Part shown: positions 1 to 8,400 of the stretch, one piece after another
Position numbering within the stretch: the first letter of the stretch is position 1
Layout: each line of letters begins with the position of its first letter
From: CAWKOH01 sp963851245
GTDB taxonomy: Bacteria > Actinomycetota > Acidimicrobiia > Acidimicrobiales > Palsa-688
Assembly (NCBI GenBank): GCA_963851245.1
Contig: CAWKOH010000001.1
Coordinates: 62,001 to 126,000, forward strand
Direction of reading: 5' to 3'
Length of the DNA stretch: 64,000 nucleotides
Made by a program: the position numbers and the translations under genes
The notes under the pieces: generated by a model
Seen by the model: only the letters and a program-made list of their open reading frames with translations
Database searches by the model: none
Told to the model about the DNA's origin: nothing

Positions 1-1
1 G

Positions 2-124
2 ACCCAATCCGAGATCTCCCGGCGGCTCGGCATCTCGCAGATGCAGGTGTCACGTTTGTTATCGCGCAGTGTCGCCCAGCTTCGGTCCTTCGCGCAGGAG
101 GCCGAGGCGACGGGCGAAGCCTGA
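2..124 (+). CDS. RNA polymerase sigma factor, C-terminal end (partial)
   Basis: The reading frame open at the left edge encodes about 40 residues ending in a TGA at 122-124. The segment TQSEISRRLGISQMQVSRLL is a classic sigma-70 region 4.2 helix-turn-helix, which contacts the -35 promoter element. The motif QMQVSRLLSRSVAQLR is most like the SigB/SigF stress and sporulation group of actinobacterial sigma factors, but the rest of the protein lies outside the window, so the exact class cannot be set. The next gene starts 4 nt after the stop or overlaps it, suggesting co-transcription with the lipid kinase. Confidence 0.8.
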   Translation, partial: TQSEISRRLGISQMQVSRLLSRSVAQLRSFAQEAEATGEA

Positions 125-128
125 TCCG

Positions 129-1064
129 TTGAAGCTCCTCCTGATCGTCAACGCCTCGGCTTCGTCGGTCACGGCGCGAGCCCGGGTGGTCATACAGAAA
201 TCCCTGTCAGCAGACCACGAGGTCACCTTCGCGGAAACCAGCCGCCGGGGTCACGCCACCCGGCTGGCTCAGGGCGCGGCAGCCAAGGGCACCGACGCCG
301 TGATAGTCCTTGGCGGCGACGGCACTCTGAACGAGGCGGCCAACGGGCTGGCCCACACCGACTGCGCCCTCGGCGTCCTGCCGGGCGGATCCACGAACGT
401 GTTCGCGCGCACCATCGGGATGACGAACGACCCTATAGAGGCGACCGGTGAGCTCCTGGCGGCGCTGGGATCCGGGCTGGGCGGAATCCGGTCCGTCAGT
501 CTGGGAAACGTCAACGGCCGGCGTTACCTCTTCCACGTCGGCGTCGGTTTCGACGCCGCAGTCGTGGCCCAGGTCGAGAAGAGATCGGCCCTCAAGCGCT
601 ACCTCGGGCACGCTTTCTTCGCTTATGCAGCCCTCGACACCTGGGCTCGCCACTATGACAGGCGCAAACCCCACTTCGCCCTCACTCTTCACCGGCGGGA
701 CGGCGAGGAGATCGTTGTGAACGACGGCTACCTAGCTCTGATGCTGAAGACCAACCCCTACACCTTCCTCGGGGAACGGCCGTTCGACCTCGCTCCGGGG
801 ACGGGGCTGGACACGCCGCTCTGCGCTGTTGTGGTGAGGTCATTGGGGGCGGTCACCATGCTCAGCCTGACCGCCTCGGCCTTACGGAGCCAGGAGGGCA
901 TCGGGCATCACCGCAAGGTGACCACCGTCACCGATGTGGTGCGGGCGGTCCTGACGCCCCTCGGCACGGTGCCCTATCAGGTTGACGGGGACTACTTGGG
1001 CGAAACGGGGAGGCTGGAGTTCACGTGGGAGCCCGACAGCCTCCGCCTTATCGTGCCCCACTGA
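129..1064 (+). CDS. Diacylglycerol kinase family lipid kinase (YegS/LCB5-like)
   Basis: A 311-residue protein with the diacylglycerol/sphingosine kinase catalytic fold. It begins KLLLIVNASAS, the usual first strand, followed by VLGGDGTLNEAANGL, the GGDGT nucleotide-binding motif, and LPGGSTNVFARTIG, the conserved second loop. The family phosphorylates diacylglycerol or related lipids at the membrane. I chose TTG at 129 because the protein then starts exactly at the conserved core; a GTG at 69 would add a 20-residue arginine-rich leader overlapping the sigma factor. The downstream neighbour is whiB1, as in the M. tuberculosis Rv3218-whiB1-pdtaS neighbourhood, which supports orthology with Rv3218. 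Confidence 0.85.
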   Translation: MKLLLIVNASASSVTARARVVIQKSLSADHEVTFAETSRRGHATRLAQGAAAKGTDAVIVLGGDGTLNEAANGLAHTDCALGVLPGGSTNVFARTIGMTNDPIEATGELLAALGSGLGGIRSVSLGNVNGRRYLFHVGVGFDAAVVAQVEKRSALKRYLGHAFFAYAALDTWARHYDRRKPHFALTLHRRDGEEIVVNDGYLALMLKTNPYTFLGERPFDLAPGTGLDTPLCAVVVRSLGAVTMLSLTASALRSQEGIGHHRKVTTVTDVVRAVLTPLGTVPYQVDGDYLGETGRLEFTWEPDSLRLIVPH

Positions 1065-1234
1065 GGGCGGCCCGGGCAGGCCGATTTCGTTAACCAAAAA
1101 TTACGATTTGGCGGACCGAAGCCTTGCATTCGGTTCACCTGCCATTTACGCTGTTGCCGCCTGCGGTGAACACACATTTTTGGTGTTACAACGCACGTGA
1201 TAGATTTCACAATCTCCGGAAAGGTAGTGGTCGC

Positions 1235-1525
1235 GTGGCGCTCACTTGGAGCCGCAGTATCGAGTGGGACGTGGACGACTGGCGCGATCAAGCAGCGTGC
1301 CGCAGCACCGACCCTGACCTGTTCTTTCCTATCGGCAGCACCGGGCCCGCGATTGAGCAAATTGAATCGGCCAAGTCGGTTTGTATGCAGTGCGAGGCGC
1401 GCAAGGCCTGTCTCGAGTTTGCGCTGGCGACCAACCAGGAGTCCGGCATCTGGGGTGGGACGTCGGAGGAGGAACGCCGCAAACTGCGCAAGGCCTGGAT
1501 CGCTCAGCAACGGCGAGCCTCCTGA
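1235..1525 (+). CDS. whiB1: WhiB-family Fe-S transcriptional regulator, WhiB1-like
   Basis: A 96-residue Wbl protein. The four cluster-binding cysteines are at about residues 22, 50, 53 and 59 (C-X27-C-X2-C-X5-C), followed by the GIWGG turn and a basic C-terminal segment EEERRKLRKAW that binds DNA. Wbl proteins hold a [4Fe-4S] cluster, sense NO or O2 and bind the primary sigma factor region 4. GTG 1235 is preferred because GGAAAGG lies ten bases upstream; the longer TTG 1124 frame has no family-like sequence before it. The WhiB1 assignment rests on size and on being flanked by a YegS-type kinase and a convergent pdtaS, as in mycobacteria. About 170 nt precede the gene and should hold its promoter. 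Confidence 0.85.
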   Translation: MALTWSRSIEWDVDDWRDQAACRSTDPDLFFPIGSTGPAIEQIESAKSVCMQCEARKACLEFALATNQESGIWGGTSEEERRKLRKAWIAQQRRAS

Positions 1526-1589
1526 CGCTCCCGCCCCGTCCCAACGAATTGGCACCAACGAATCGTCAGGGACGAAATCTTCACAACGA

Positions 1590-1625
1590 CGCCCGGCAAT
1601 GACGCCGGGCGCTTTCGCGCCCGGC
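1590..1625. terminator. Bidirectional terminator with two alternative hairpins
   Basis: Three alternating copies of one 8-nt arm: CGCCCGGC (1590-1597), GCCGGGCG (1604-1611), CGCCCGGC (1618-1625), each six bases apart. The middle copy can pair perfectly with either flank, so two mutually exclusive 8-bp hairpins are possible. It sits between the convergent whiB1 and pdtaS genes. There is no long U tract, which is common in actinobacterial terminators. Confidence 0.7.
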
Positions 1626-1649
1626 GGCCAACGGCGGCGGCGGCGGCTC

Positions 1650-3218
1650 CTACAGCTGTTCGAGGTCCTCGTTGGCGTGATCGACCGGGATGGCCATTTC
1701 GACCACGGTCCCGCCATCGTTGTACATCGATATGGCCCCGCCCATCTGAGCGATCACCAACCCGCGAACGATCGACAGTCCGAGGGTCGATGTGCCGTTG
1801 ACCGAGAAGCCGTCCGGCAACCCGACACCGTTGTCTCGAACCGTCACACGAAGCTCCTCGTCGGAGCGTTCCAGCTCTATGTCGACCAGAAGTGGGCCAG
1901 ACCTCCGGCCCCCGCTCGGCTCTTCGACGCCTTTGTGCGCCGGGTCACAGGCCGCCACACCTGTAGCCTCGCCGGGCGTGTCGTAAGCGGCCCCGCCCTC
2001 GTCCTGGCGGGCGGGAAAAGCGTGCTCGGCAGCGTTCTGCAGCAGCTCCGTGATGACGACCGCCAGGGGCGTGGCCACCGACGCCTGCAGCTCGCCCGCC
2101 TCACCGCGGTAGGTGATCTGCAGGGGCCGGTCAGGCCTTCCCATGTCCTCGGCCATGCGCACCAGCGACGGCAGAATGTCGTTGAAGTCGACCTCATCGG
2201 TCGTGTCCCTCGACAGGATCTCGTGCACGACGGCGATGGAGCGGACGCGTCGCTCCGACTCCTCCAGGGCCTGCCGGGCCTCGCCCGCGGGCATGCGGCG
2301 ATACTGGATCCTGAGGAGGGACGAGATCGTCTGCAGGTTGTTCTTGACTCGGTGATGCACCTCGCGAATGGCGGCATCCTTGGACAGCAGGAGCCGATCC
2401 CGACGGCGGATGTCGCTGACGTCCCTGAGCAGTACGAGCGACCCGGTGACCGAACCCTGATCGATGAGCGGGACGCAGCGGATGATCACCGACATGTCCC
2501 CGTCACCGGCTTCTTCCACGGCGGGGAGGTGCGTCTGATATGCGAGTGCGACCGCCGAGTTCTGCAAGCCGGCCTCATCGAGCCGGACCCCCTCCAGGCC
2601 TGAGTAGACCCCGATGCGGTGCAAGGCGTTGACCGCATTCGGCGACGCGTAGTCCACCCGGCCGCTGCTGTCGAGGACCAGGACCCCGTCCCCGACCCGC
2701 GGGGCCTCGGTGACGAGCGGTTCGTCCACCGGAAAGGGGAATTCGCCGTGGGAGATCATGCGGGCCAGGCGGTCGAAGACCTCGATGTAGACCCGCTCGA
2801 GCACTCCCGGACGCCGACCGACGGTAAGGGCCGATTCCCGGGTCATGATGGCGACGAGTTGGCCCTGCCATCGAACGGGAATGCAGACCAGCCTGGCACT
2901 CTCGCTTCGACTGGGGATGGCGACTTCGCCTTCTACGACGCTGCCGAGACTCCATGCTCGGGAGATGATGGGGCGATCGGCCTCCCCCATGACCTGGCCC
3001 ACGAGGTCGTCCAGGTGGAGAGTCTGATTCGTGGTCGGCCTGACCTGTCCGACGACTACGAAGGAGTCCGACGAGTTCCGCACCGGCACAAAGAGCAGAA
3101 GATCGGCGAAGGACAGGTCGGATAGAACACCCCAGCCGGCGACCAACCGCTGCAGGTGGGTGACCACGGGACCCTCGAGATCGGTGTGCTCTGTGACCAG
3201 GTCCGCGAGTGTGGCCAC
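1650..3218 (-). CDS. pdtaS: Sensor histidine kinase, PdtaS-like (GAF-PAS-HisKA_2-HATPase)
   Basis: A 522-residue cytosolic kinase with no membrane segment. Residues 1-155 form a GAF-like sensor, about 165-275 a PAS domain, and the HisKA_2 dimerisation box reads EVHHRVKNNLQTISSLL with the phospho-histidine near 288. The ATPase domain follows, with NAAEH (N box) and DNGVGLPDG (G box). In mycobacteria PdtaS signals to the RNA-binding antiterminator PdtaR and is blocked by copper and NO. No pdtaR is in this window. A 35-40 residue low-complexity insert (DEGGAAYDTPGE...) splits the ATPase between the N box and the next strand. GTG 3218 lies 3 nt after the upstream ATPase stop, so it is the last gene of a four-gene operon. 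Confidence 0.88.
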   Translation of the reverse strand: MATLADLVTEHTDLEGPVVTHLQRLVAGWGVLSDLSFADLLLFVPVRNSSDSFVVVGQVRPTTNQTLHLDDLVGQVMGEADRPIISRAWSLGSVVEGEVAIPSRSESARLVCIPVRWQGQLVAIMTRESALTVGRRPGVLERVYIEVFDRLARMISHGEFPFPVDEPLVTEAPRVGDGVLVLDSSGRVDYASPNAVNALHRIGVYSGLEGVRLDEAGLQNSAVALAYQTHLPAVEEAGDGDMSVIIRCVPLIDQGSVTGSLVLLRDVSDIRRRDRLLLSKDAAIREVHHRVKNNLQTISSLLRIQYRRMPAGEARQALEESERRVRSIAVVHEILSRDTTDEVDFNDILPSLVRMAEDMGRPDRPLQITYRGEAGELQASVATPLAVVITELLQNAAEHAFPARQDEGGAAYDTPGEATGVAACDPAHKGVEEPSGGRRSGPLLVDIELERSDEELRVTVRDNGVGLPDGFSVNGTSTLGLSIVRGLVIAQMGGAISMYNDGGTVVEMAIPVDHANEDLEQL

Positions 3219-3221
3219 GAC

Positions 3222-4409
3222 TCAGGCCCAGATTCCTTCGCCCAGGCGCAGAAGGCCGGGCAGGTCATGAATGTCGCTCTCGTACTCCGGGACGCTGGCT
3301 ACCACCTCAGGCCGGACCTGCAGCTGCTTGCGGAGCCCGGCTTGCCGGCGGGCCACCAGGGCGAAGTTGCTGAAGTTCTCCCCCACCTCGGCCAGCACCC
3401 GAGCCAGTTGCCCCTCGTCTGCGTCGACCATCTCCGCCAGCCCGTCCATCTGGGCCAGCAAGGCGGCGTCGTCGGAGACCTGGGCGGCTCGCCGTTCCAC
3501 CGCCTCGTCCAGCAGATACTCGGGCAGAACCTTGTTCAGGACGAGCGCACCGAGATGGAACCCCTTCGCCGACAGCACCTTGATGAAGAACTCTCCCTCC
3601 CGCACAGGGGCCGCTTCCAGCGTGGTCACCACGACGAAGGTGGTGCGGTTGTCGCGAAGCAGGCGTTCAACGGCATGGGCTCGCTCAACGAACCCCCCGT
3701 ACATGGTCTGGAACAGGATGAAGAACTCAGCAATATCCTCCAGGAACTGCGAGCCGAGAATGCGATCGGCCACCTGGTAGAAAGGCCGCGAAGCCATGTT
3801 GACGAGACGGCTCTGGTAGGGCGCGATCAGCAGCCGGAGCAACCGGGAGGAAAAGAAGTCGGCCATCCGGCGTGGCGCTTCGATGAAATCCAGGGCGTTG
3901 CGGGTGGGCGGGGTATCCACCACCAGGAGGTCGAAGTCCCCGCTCGAGTGAATCTCGTAGAGGCGCTCCATGGCGATGTAGTCGTGGCTCTGGACGAACT
4001 TGCCTGAGATGTTCTGGTAGAGCGGATTGGTCAGGATCCGCACCGCCGTCTCCCGATCCGGGGCGTGGCGACGAACCAGGTCGTCCCAGCTCTGCTTGGT
4101 GTCAAGCATGGCCGCCCACAGCTCCCCGCGGGGGCGGACCCCGGCGGCCTTGAAGGCAGCCGGGTCAACTCTCCTCTCCACGTTGCCGAAGCCCTCCAGG
4201 CCGAGCGCGTTGGCCAGGCGCCGGGCCGGATCTACGGTCACCACGAGCACCTTGCCGCCGAGCCGGATCGCAGCCATGGCCGCGGCCGCGGCGGCGGTCG
4301 TGGTCTTGCCCACTCCTCCCGAGCCGCAGGTGATAACGATCTCCCGGGAGGCCATCAGGCCCTCGATGCTTTCGGCCCGGGCCTCGACCGCCGGATTCCG
4401 GCCGGCCAT
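3222..4409 (-). CDS. ArsA/Get3-like ATPase, second of a pair (BagB-like)
   Basis: A 395-residue P-loop NTPase. GSGGVGKTT near residue 30 is the deviant Walker A with the intermonomer lysine, VVDTPPTRNALDF is the Walker B/switch II region and VLVVTVDPARRLANALG resembles switch I of the Get3/ArsA family. The pair with the next gene matches M. tuberculosis Rv3679-Rv3680 (BagA/BagB, Get3-like). There is no ArsB pump, ArsR repressor or cysteine cluster for arsenite in either protein, so arsenite export is unlikely; the cellular client is unknown. Its ATG shares one base with the stop of the upstream ATPase, implying translational coupling and probably a heteromeric complex. Confidence 0.85.
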   Translation of the reverse strand: MAGRNPAVEARAESIEGLMASREIVITCGSGGVGKTTTAAAAAAMAAIRLGGKVLVVTVDPARRLANALGLEGFGNVERRVDPAAFKAAGVRPRGELWAAMLDTKQSWDDLVRRHAPDRETAVRILTNPLYQNISGKFVQSHDYIAMERLYEIHSSGDFDLLVVDTPPTRNALDFIEAPRRMADFFSSRLLRLLIAPYQSRLVNMASRPFYQVADRILGSQFLEDIAEFFILFQTMYGGFVERAHAVERLLRDNRTTFVVVTTLEAAPVREGEFFIKVLSAKGFHLGALVLNKVLPEYLLDEAVERRAAQVSDDAALLAQMDGLAEMVDADEGQLARVLAEVGENFSNFALVARRQAGLRKQLQVRPEVVASVPEYESDIHDLPGLLRLGEGIWA

Positions 4410-5356
4410 CAGTAGCCGAGCTCCCCGGAAAGGGCGTCGGCCAACTGGTGGGTGGCGCGTAACCCGTGGGACCGGAAAAACAGGTAGGGCATGTACAACA
4501 GCGGTACGGACGGATCTATGGCGTCGCGAAGTCGCTCGAGGTGCTCCGTGCGGGAGCGACGCATGCTGACGGTAAGGCGGGCGGCCTGCATCAGGTCGCC
4601 GACCGGGCCGCCGAGGGTCGCCTCGATCATCTCGATGGGCTGGGGCTGATCCAGCCGCTCGAAGACTTCCTCCTCGCCGCGACCGAAGAGCTCCGGGAGG
4701 ACCCGGTTCACCACGACAGCGGCCAGATCGACATTGGTCTCCTCATGCAGCCGCCCGGTCAGCTCCAGCGTCTCGCTGACGGGCATCTCCGAAGGAGTCG
4801 CCACCACAACGACACCGGTCGTGGCCGGGTCCTCCAGGATGTCGAGCATCCAGCCCGTCTGCTGGCGCACCAGGCCAACCTGAACGAGCTGATTGATGGC
4901 TTGGGGAGCGGTCAGCTGGCCGACGATGTGCCCGGTCGCCGAGGCGTCCACAACCACGAAGTCGTAGTGCCCTTCTTTGACCTCCCAGCACAGCTTTCCG
5001 ACAGTCACGATCTCCCGCACGCCCGGAGCGGCCGAGGCGACGAAGTCGAACATCTTGGCCAGCGGACCGATCCGGGCCACCAGGGGGAGCTTGAGCTGAA
5101 GCGAGAGGTACTGCTTCAGGGAAGCCTCGGTGTCCATGGACATGGCCCACAGCCGCGGCGCGATCTGCCGCTCCTCGAACGCGAAGGGGGTGGTCTCGTA
5201 GAAGTCGGCGAGGTTGCCCTTGGCATCCACCTCACAGACCAGGGTACGGTGGCCTCGGTCCGCGGCCAACCAGGCCAAGGCGGACGCGATGGTTGTCTTA
5301 CCCACTCCCCCTTTGCCCGTGACGAAGACCAGTTTGCGGTCGAGAAGGTCACTCAA
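4409..5356 (-). CDS. ArsA/Get3-like ATPase, first of a pair (BagA-like)
   Basis: A 315-residue P-loop ATPase with GKGGVGKTTIASALAWLA (Walker A near residues 14-22), VCEVDAKGNLADFYE (switch I like) and FVVVDASATGHIVGQL (Walker B). It is shorter than its partner and differs in the switch II sequence, as in the mycobacterial Rv3679/Rv3680 pair. The start is TTG 5356, the only start codon upstream of the P-loop in this frame. It follows the DUF3107 gene by 36 nt and overlaps the second ATPase by one base. The function is inferred only from the family: ATP-driven dimer switching, perhaps membrane-protein handling. Confidence 0.85.
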   Translation of the reverse strand: MSDLLDRKLVFVTGKGGVGKTTIASALAWLAADRGHRTLVCEVDAKGNLADFYETTPFAFEERQIAPRLWAMSMDTEASLKQYLSLQLKLPLVARIGPLAKMFDFVASAAPGVREIVTVGKLCWEVKEGHYDFVVVDASATGHIVGQLTAPQAINQLVQVGLVRQQTGWMLDILEDPATTGVVVVATPSEMPVSETLELTGRLHEETNVDLAAVVVNRVLPELFGRGEEEVFERLDQPQPIEMIEATLGGPVGDLMQAARLTVSMRRSRTEHLERLRDAIDPSVPLLYMPYLFFRSHGLRATHQLADALSGELGY

Positions 5357-5392
5357 GCCGGGCCTCTGCCTTCCCGGACCGGACCAACCGGA

Positions 5393-5635
5393 TCAGCGCA
5401 CGCCGGCACCGAAGCCGACGCGCCGGTCATCGCTGGCGGCATTGACCTCGACATAAGCGATGCGATCCGAGGGGACCCCGACGCGGCGACCCCGGCGGTC
5501 GGTGAGCCACAAGACCCCTTTCTCGGCCGCCAGGGACTGCTCGATCTGCGTGGTCAGGGCATCGGCGTCGGTCCCTTCGGGCAGCTCTACTTCGATCTCC
5601 TTGGGCGATTGCGTGACACCGATTCGGACGTCCAC
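5393..5635 (-). CDS. DUF3107 family small protein (Rv3208A/TB9.4-like)
   Basis: An 80-residue acidic protein, VDVRIGVTQSPKEIEVELPE onward, with the C-terminal RIAYVEVNAASDDRRVGFG that marks the actinobacterial DUF3107 family. Function is unknown. GTG 5635 is chosen over the upstream ATG 5671 because AAGGAGAA (5643-5650, minus strand) lies seven bases before it and family members begin at this point. It heads the operon with the two Get3-like ATPases and pdtaS. In mycobacteria the DUF3107 gene sits next to a TetR gene (Rv3208); a comparable TetR gene is found here at 24280. Confidence 0.85.
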   Translation of the reverse strand: MDVRIGVTQSPKEIEVELPEGTDADALTTQIEQSLAAEKGVLWLTDRRGRRVGVPSDRIAYVEVNAASDDRRVGFGAGVR

Positions 5636-5746
5636 TGGGTGGTTCTCCTTGGGTAGACGGAACTCGTTCATGGTAGGCCGATTAGCCGGCCGAGCAGGGG
5701 CCGGCGGCGATCAGGGGGGTCACACCTCGGATATAGCTTGGGTGAC

Positions 5747-6889
5747 GTGAGCGATCCCGGGAGCCGTGCGCAACGCTGGGTCTCGACCATGTCAGGGCAG
5801 CGGGCGTCCACCGACGTGCGCCAGGCCCATTCGGGTGGTGACCAGGTGATCGTGGGCCCCGGCACCGTATTCGACCGTGAGGCCCGGGAGGCCTCCGAAA
5901 GCGCCTGCCTGGCGCCGGGGGCGACACTGGCGACGGGAGCCGGCCGGCGGCGCCAGGAGGAGGCGCCCGATCCGTGGCGGACCTGTTTCGAGCGGGACCG
6001 GGACCGGATCCTTCACTCGGCGGCGTTCCGGAGGCTGGCAGGCAAGACCCAGGTATTCATCTTCCCCGCCGACCACCAGCGCACCCGGCTCACCCACGCC
6101 CTCGAGGTGGCCCAGGTGGCCTCAGCTATTGCCCGGGCCTGCCGGCTGAACCAGCCACTGGTCGAGGCCATAGCTCTGGGTCACGACTGTGGCCACGGCC
6201 CGGGGGGCCATGCTTCCGAGGATGCGTTGGGTGTGTTCGTCCCCGGCTTCGACCACGCTGTTTGGGGGGCCGATGTAACGGCCGCGTCGCTCAACCTGTG
6301 TGCCGAGACCCTCGACGGCATCCGCAACCACTCTTGGTCGCGGCCGTCCCCCTCAACCCCTGAAGGCCAGGTGGTCGGTCTGGCCGACCGGGTGGCGTAC
6401 TGTGCCCACGACCTGGAAGACGCCGTCCACGCAGGGATCGTCCGCGATGGCGACCTGCCGCTCGAGGTGATCGAACGGTGCGGCCGTGGTAGGTCGGAGC
6501 AGCTCGAGTCGTTCATCACGGACATCGTTGGCACCATGGCCCGGACGGGATTGGTTGGTATGTCCGACCAGATGGGCGACGCCCTGGCCGCCCTGCGTCG
6601 TTTCAACCACGAGCGGATATACCTGCGCCCCGAATCGATCGCCCAGGCCGACACCGTCATCGGCCTGCTCCGGGCCCTGGTGGAGCACTATGTGTCGCAC
6701 CCGGAAGACCTTCCGGATGGGTCTTCCGGCTGCGAGGATCCACTCCTTCAAGCCGTCGCCTACGTGGACGGGATGACCGACCGCTTCGCCTGCTCGCAGG
6801 CCGTGAGCCTGCTCAACTGGCCCGCCGGCCGGCTGCCCCGCGGCCAGGATGTCGCATACGTAAGTGACGCCCGCCAGCCGTTTCCCTGA
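5747..6889 (+). CDS. dgt: dGTPase-like HD-domain triphosphohydrolase
   Basis: A 380-residue HD-domain protein. RTRLTHALEVAQVASAIA carries the first metal ligand histidine, ALGHDCGHGPGGHASED the HD pair, and VVGLADRVAYCAHDLEDAV the last aspartate, the usual order for deoxyguanosine triphosphate triphosphohydrolases, which cut dNTPs to nucleoside and tripolyphosphate. The N-terminal 80 residues are poorly conserved. The start is uncertain: TTG 5738, GTG 5747 or ATG 5789. I favour GTG 5747 because TATAGC (5732-5737) looks like a -10 box nine bases upstream. It is divergent from the DUF3107 operon. Confidence 0.85.
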   Translation: MSDPGSRAQRWVSTMSGQRASTDVRQAHSGGDQVIVGPGTVFDREAREASESACLAPGATLATGAGRRRQEEAPDPWRTCFERDRDRILHSAAFRRLAGKTQVFIFPADHQRTRLTHALEVAQVASAIARACRLNQPLVEAIALGHDCGHGPGGHASEDALGVFVPGFDHAVWGADVTAASLNLCAETLDGIRNHSWSRPSPSTPEGQVVGLADRVAYCAHDLEDAVHAGIVRDGDLPLEVIERCGRGRSEQLESFITDIVGTMARTGLVGMSDQMGDALAALRRFNHERIYLRPESIAQADTVIGLLRALVEHYVSHPEDLPDGSSGCEDPLLQAVAYVDGMTDRFACSQAVSLLNWPAGRLPRGQDVAYVSDARQPFP

Positions 6890-6957
6890 GCAACAGCCGC
6901 ATCTCTGAACAATAGGATCGGCCCGATCGCCACCACCACCAACTCGGAGGTCGCCAC

Positions 6958-8349
6958 ATGGCCGTCATAAAGAGGGACAGCATCGAAGCGCGCGAGCGTC
7001 GGGCCAGGAGACACACGGAGGAATCCGAGGTCCGGCTGCCTGTGGACGAGATGCCAACCGTTGGCGTAGGCGGTGAGACCGCTTACGACCTGATCTCGAG
7101 TGAACTTCTGCTCGACGGCAGTGCCCGGCTCAACCTCGCCACGTTCGTGACCACGTCGATGCCAGAGCGGGCCGCCCGGCTCATGGCCGACACGACGGAC
7201 AAGAACATGATCGACAAGGACGAATACCCCCAGACGGCCGAGATCGAACGGCGCTGCGTCAACATGATCGCCCACCTCTGGAACTCCCCCTCTAGCGAGA
7301 CGGCGACGGGCTGTTCGACCACGGGATCAAGCGAGGCGGTGATGCTCTCGGCCATGGCCATGAAGTGGAGGTGGCGGGAGAAGCGAAGGGCGGCCGGGCA
7401 GCCTGTGGACCGGCCGAATCTGGTGACGGGCGCGAACGTTCAGGTGTGCTGGGAGAAGTTCTGCCGCTACTGGGACGTCGAAGCCCGGTTGGTCCCACTC
7501 GAGGGTGACCGCCTCCACCTGACCGCGGACGAGGCGGTCAGGTACTGCGACGAGAACACCATTGGGGTGGCGGCGGTGCTCGGTTCGACCTTCGACGGTA
7601 GTTACGAACCGGTCAAGGAGATCGCCGCCGGCCTCGACCACCTCCAAGAGGCGACCGGGCTGGACATCCCGTTGCACGTCGACGCGGCGTCGGGCGGATT
7701 CGTCGCCCCGTTCATCCAGCCGGACCTCGAGTGGGATTTCCGCCTCCCCCGGGTGAAATCGATAAACGCGTCAGGGCACAAGTACGGCCTCGTGTACCCC
7801 GGAGTTGGTTGGGCCGTCTGGCGGGACCCGGCCGCCTTGCCGAGGGACCTGGTCTTCGACGTCAACTACCTGGGCGGGCACATGCCGACCTTCTCGCTCA
7901 ACTTCTCCCGCCCGGGCAGCCAGGTCGTCGCCCAGTACTACATGTTCACCAGCCTCGGCTTCGACGGCTTCCGGGCCGCGCAAGAGCAATCCTCAGCGAT
8001 CGCCCAGTACCTGGCAGCCGGGGTAGCCAAGATAGGCCCGTACCGGCTCATCAGCGATGGGACCCAGCTGCCCGTCTTCGCCTTCGCACTCAAGCCCGAG
8101 GTGACCAACTACACGGTGTTCGACGTCTCCGACCGCATGCGCCAGCAGGGCTGGCTGGTCCCCGCCTACACCTACCCGGAGAACCGCCAGGATCTGGCCG
8201 TGCTGCGGGTCGTGGTTCGGGCAGGCATGACCTTCGACATGGCAGATCTCCTGCTCGAGGACCTGCGCCTGCGCACCGCCGACCTCGAGTCGCTCCAGGG
8301 CGCGATTCCCGAAGGGGCGACCAACCGGACGCAGGCCTTCGCGCACTGA
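6958..8349 (+). CDS. gadB: Glutamate decarboxylase
   Basis: A 463-residue PLP enzyme of the group II decarboxylase family. NASGHKYGLVYPGVGW contains the PLP lysine, and HVDAASGGFVAPF the aspartate that contacts the pyridine nitrogen. The length matches GadA/GadB (about 466 residues), and ESNIDKDEYPQT-like sequence near residue 80 (NMIDKDEYPQTAEIE) is typical. It converts glutamate to GABA in the cytosol, consuming a proton. A GGAGGT ribosome site lies just before ATG 6958. The next gene, 51 nt on, is a class III aminotransferase that could consume GABA. No GadC antiporter is seen, so a GABA shunt role seems more likely than acid resistance by exchange. Confidence 0.93.
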   Translation: MAVIKRDSIEARERRARRHTEESEVRLPVDEMPTVGVGGETAYDLISSELLLDGSARLNLATFVTTSMPERAARLMADTTDKNMIDKDEYPQTAEIERRCVNMIAHLWNSPSSETATGCSTTGSSEAVMLSAMAMKWRWREKRRAAGQPVDRPNLVTGANVQVCWEKFCRYWDVEARLVPLEGDRLHLTADEAVRYCDENTIGVAAVLGSTFDGSYEPVKEIAAGLDHLQEATGLDIPLHVDAASGGFVAPFIQPDLEWDFRLPRVKSINASGHKYGLVYPGVGWAVWRDPAALPRDLVFDVNYLGGHMPTFSLNFSRPGSQVVAQYYMFTSLGFDGFRAAQEQSSAIAQYLAAGVAKIGPYRLISDGTQLPVFAFALKPEVTNYTVFDVSDRMRQQGWLVPAYTYPENRQDLAVLRVVVRAGMTFDMADLLLEDLRLRTADLESLQGAIPEGATNRTQAFAH

Positions 8350-8388
8350 GCGGCGACGTCACCCGTTGCCGAGGGCGGGGGCCTGCGC

Positions 8389-8394
8389 CAGACT
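8389..8394 (+). promoter_or_regulatory. Candidate -10 box for the aminotransferase gene
   Basis: CAGACT ends six bases before GTG 8401, the spacing that puts the first base of the start codon at +1. Confidence 0.4.
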
Positions 8395-8400
8395 CGGCAC

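Noticed and set aside
1124..1234. TTG 1124 as the start of whiB1
   Set aside because: The extra 37 residues have no Wbl similarity and the ribosome site GGAAAGG lies directly before GTG 1235.
3222..5356. Arsenite efflux function for the two ArsA-like ATPases
   Set aside because: No ArsB, ArsC, ArsR or metal-binding cysteine triad; the pair structure matches the mycobacterial Get3-like pair instead.
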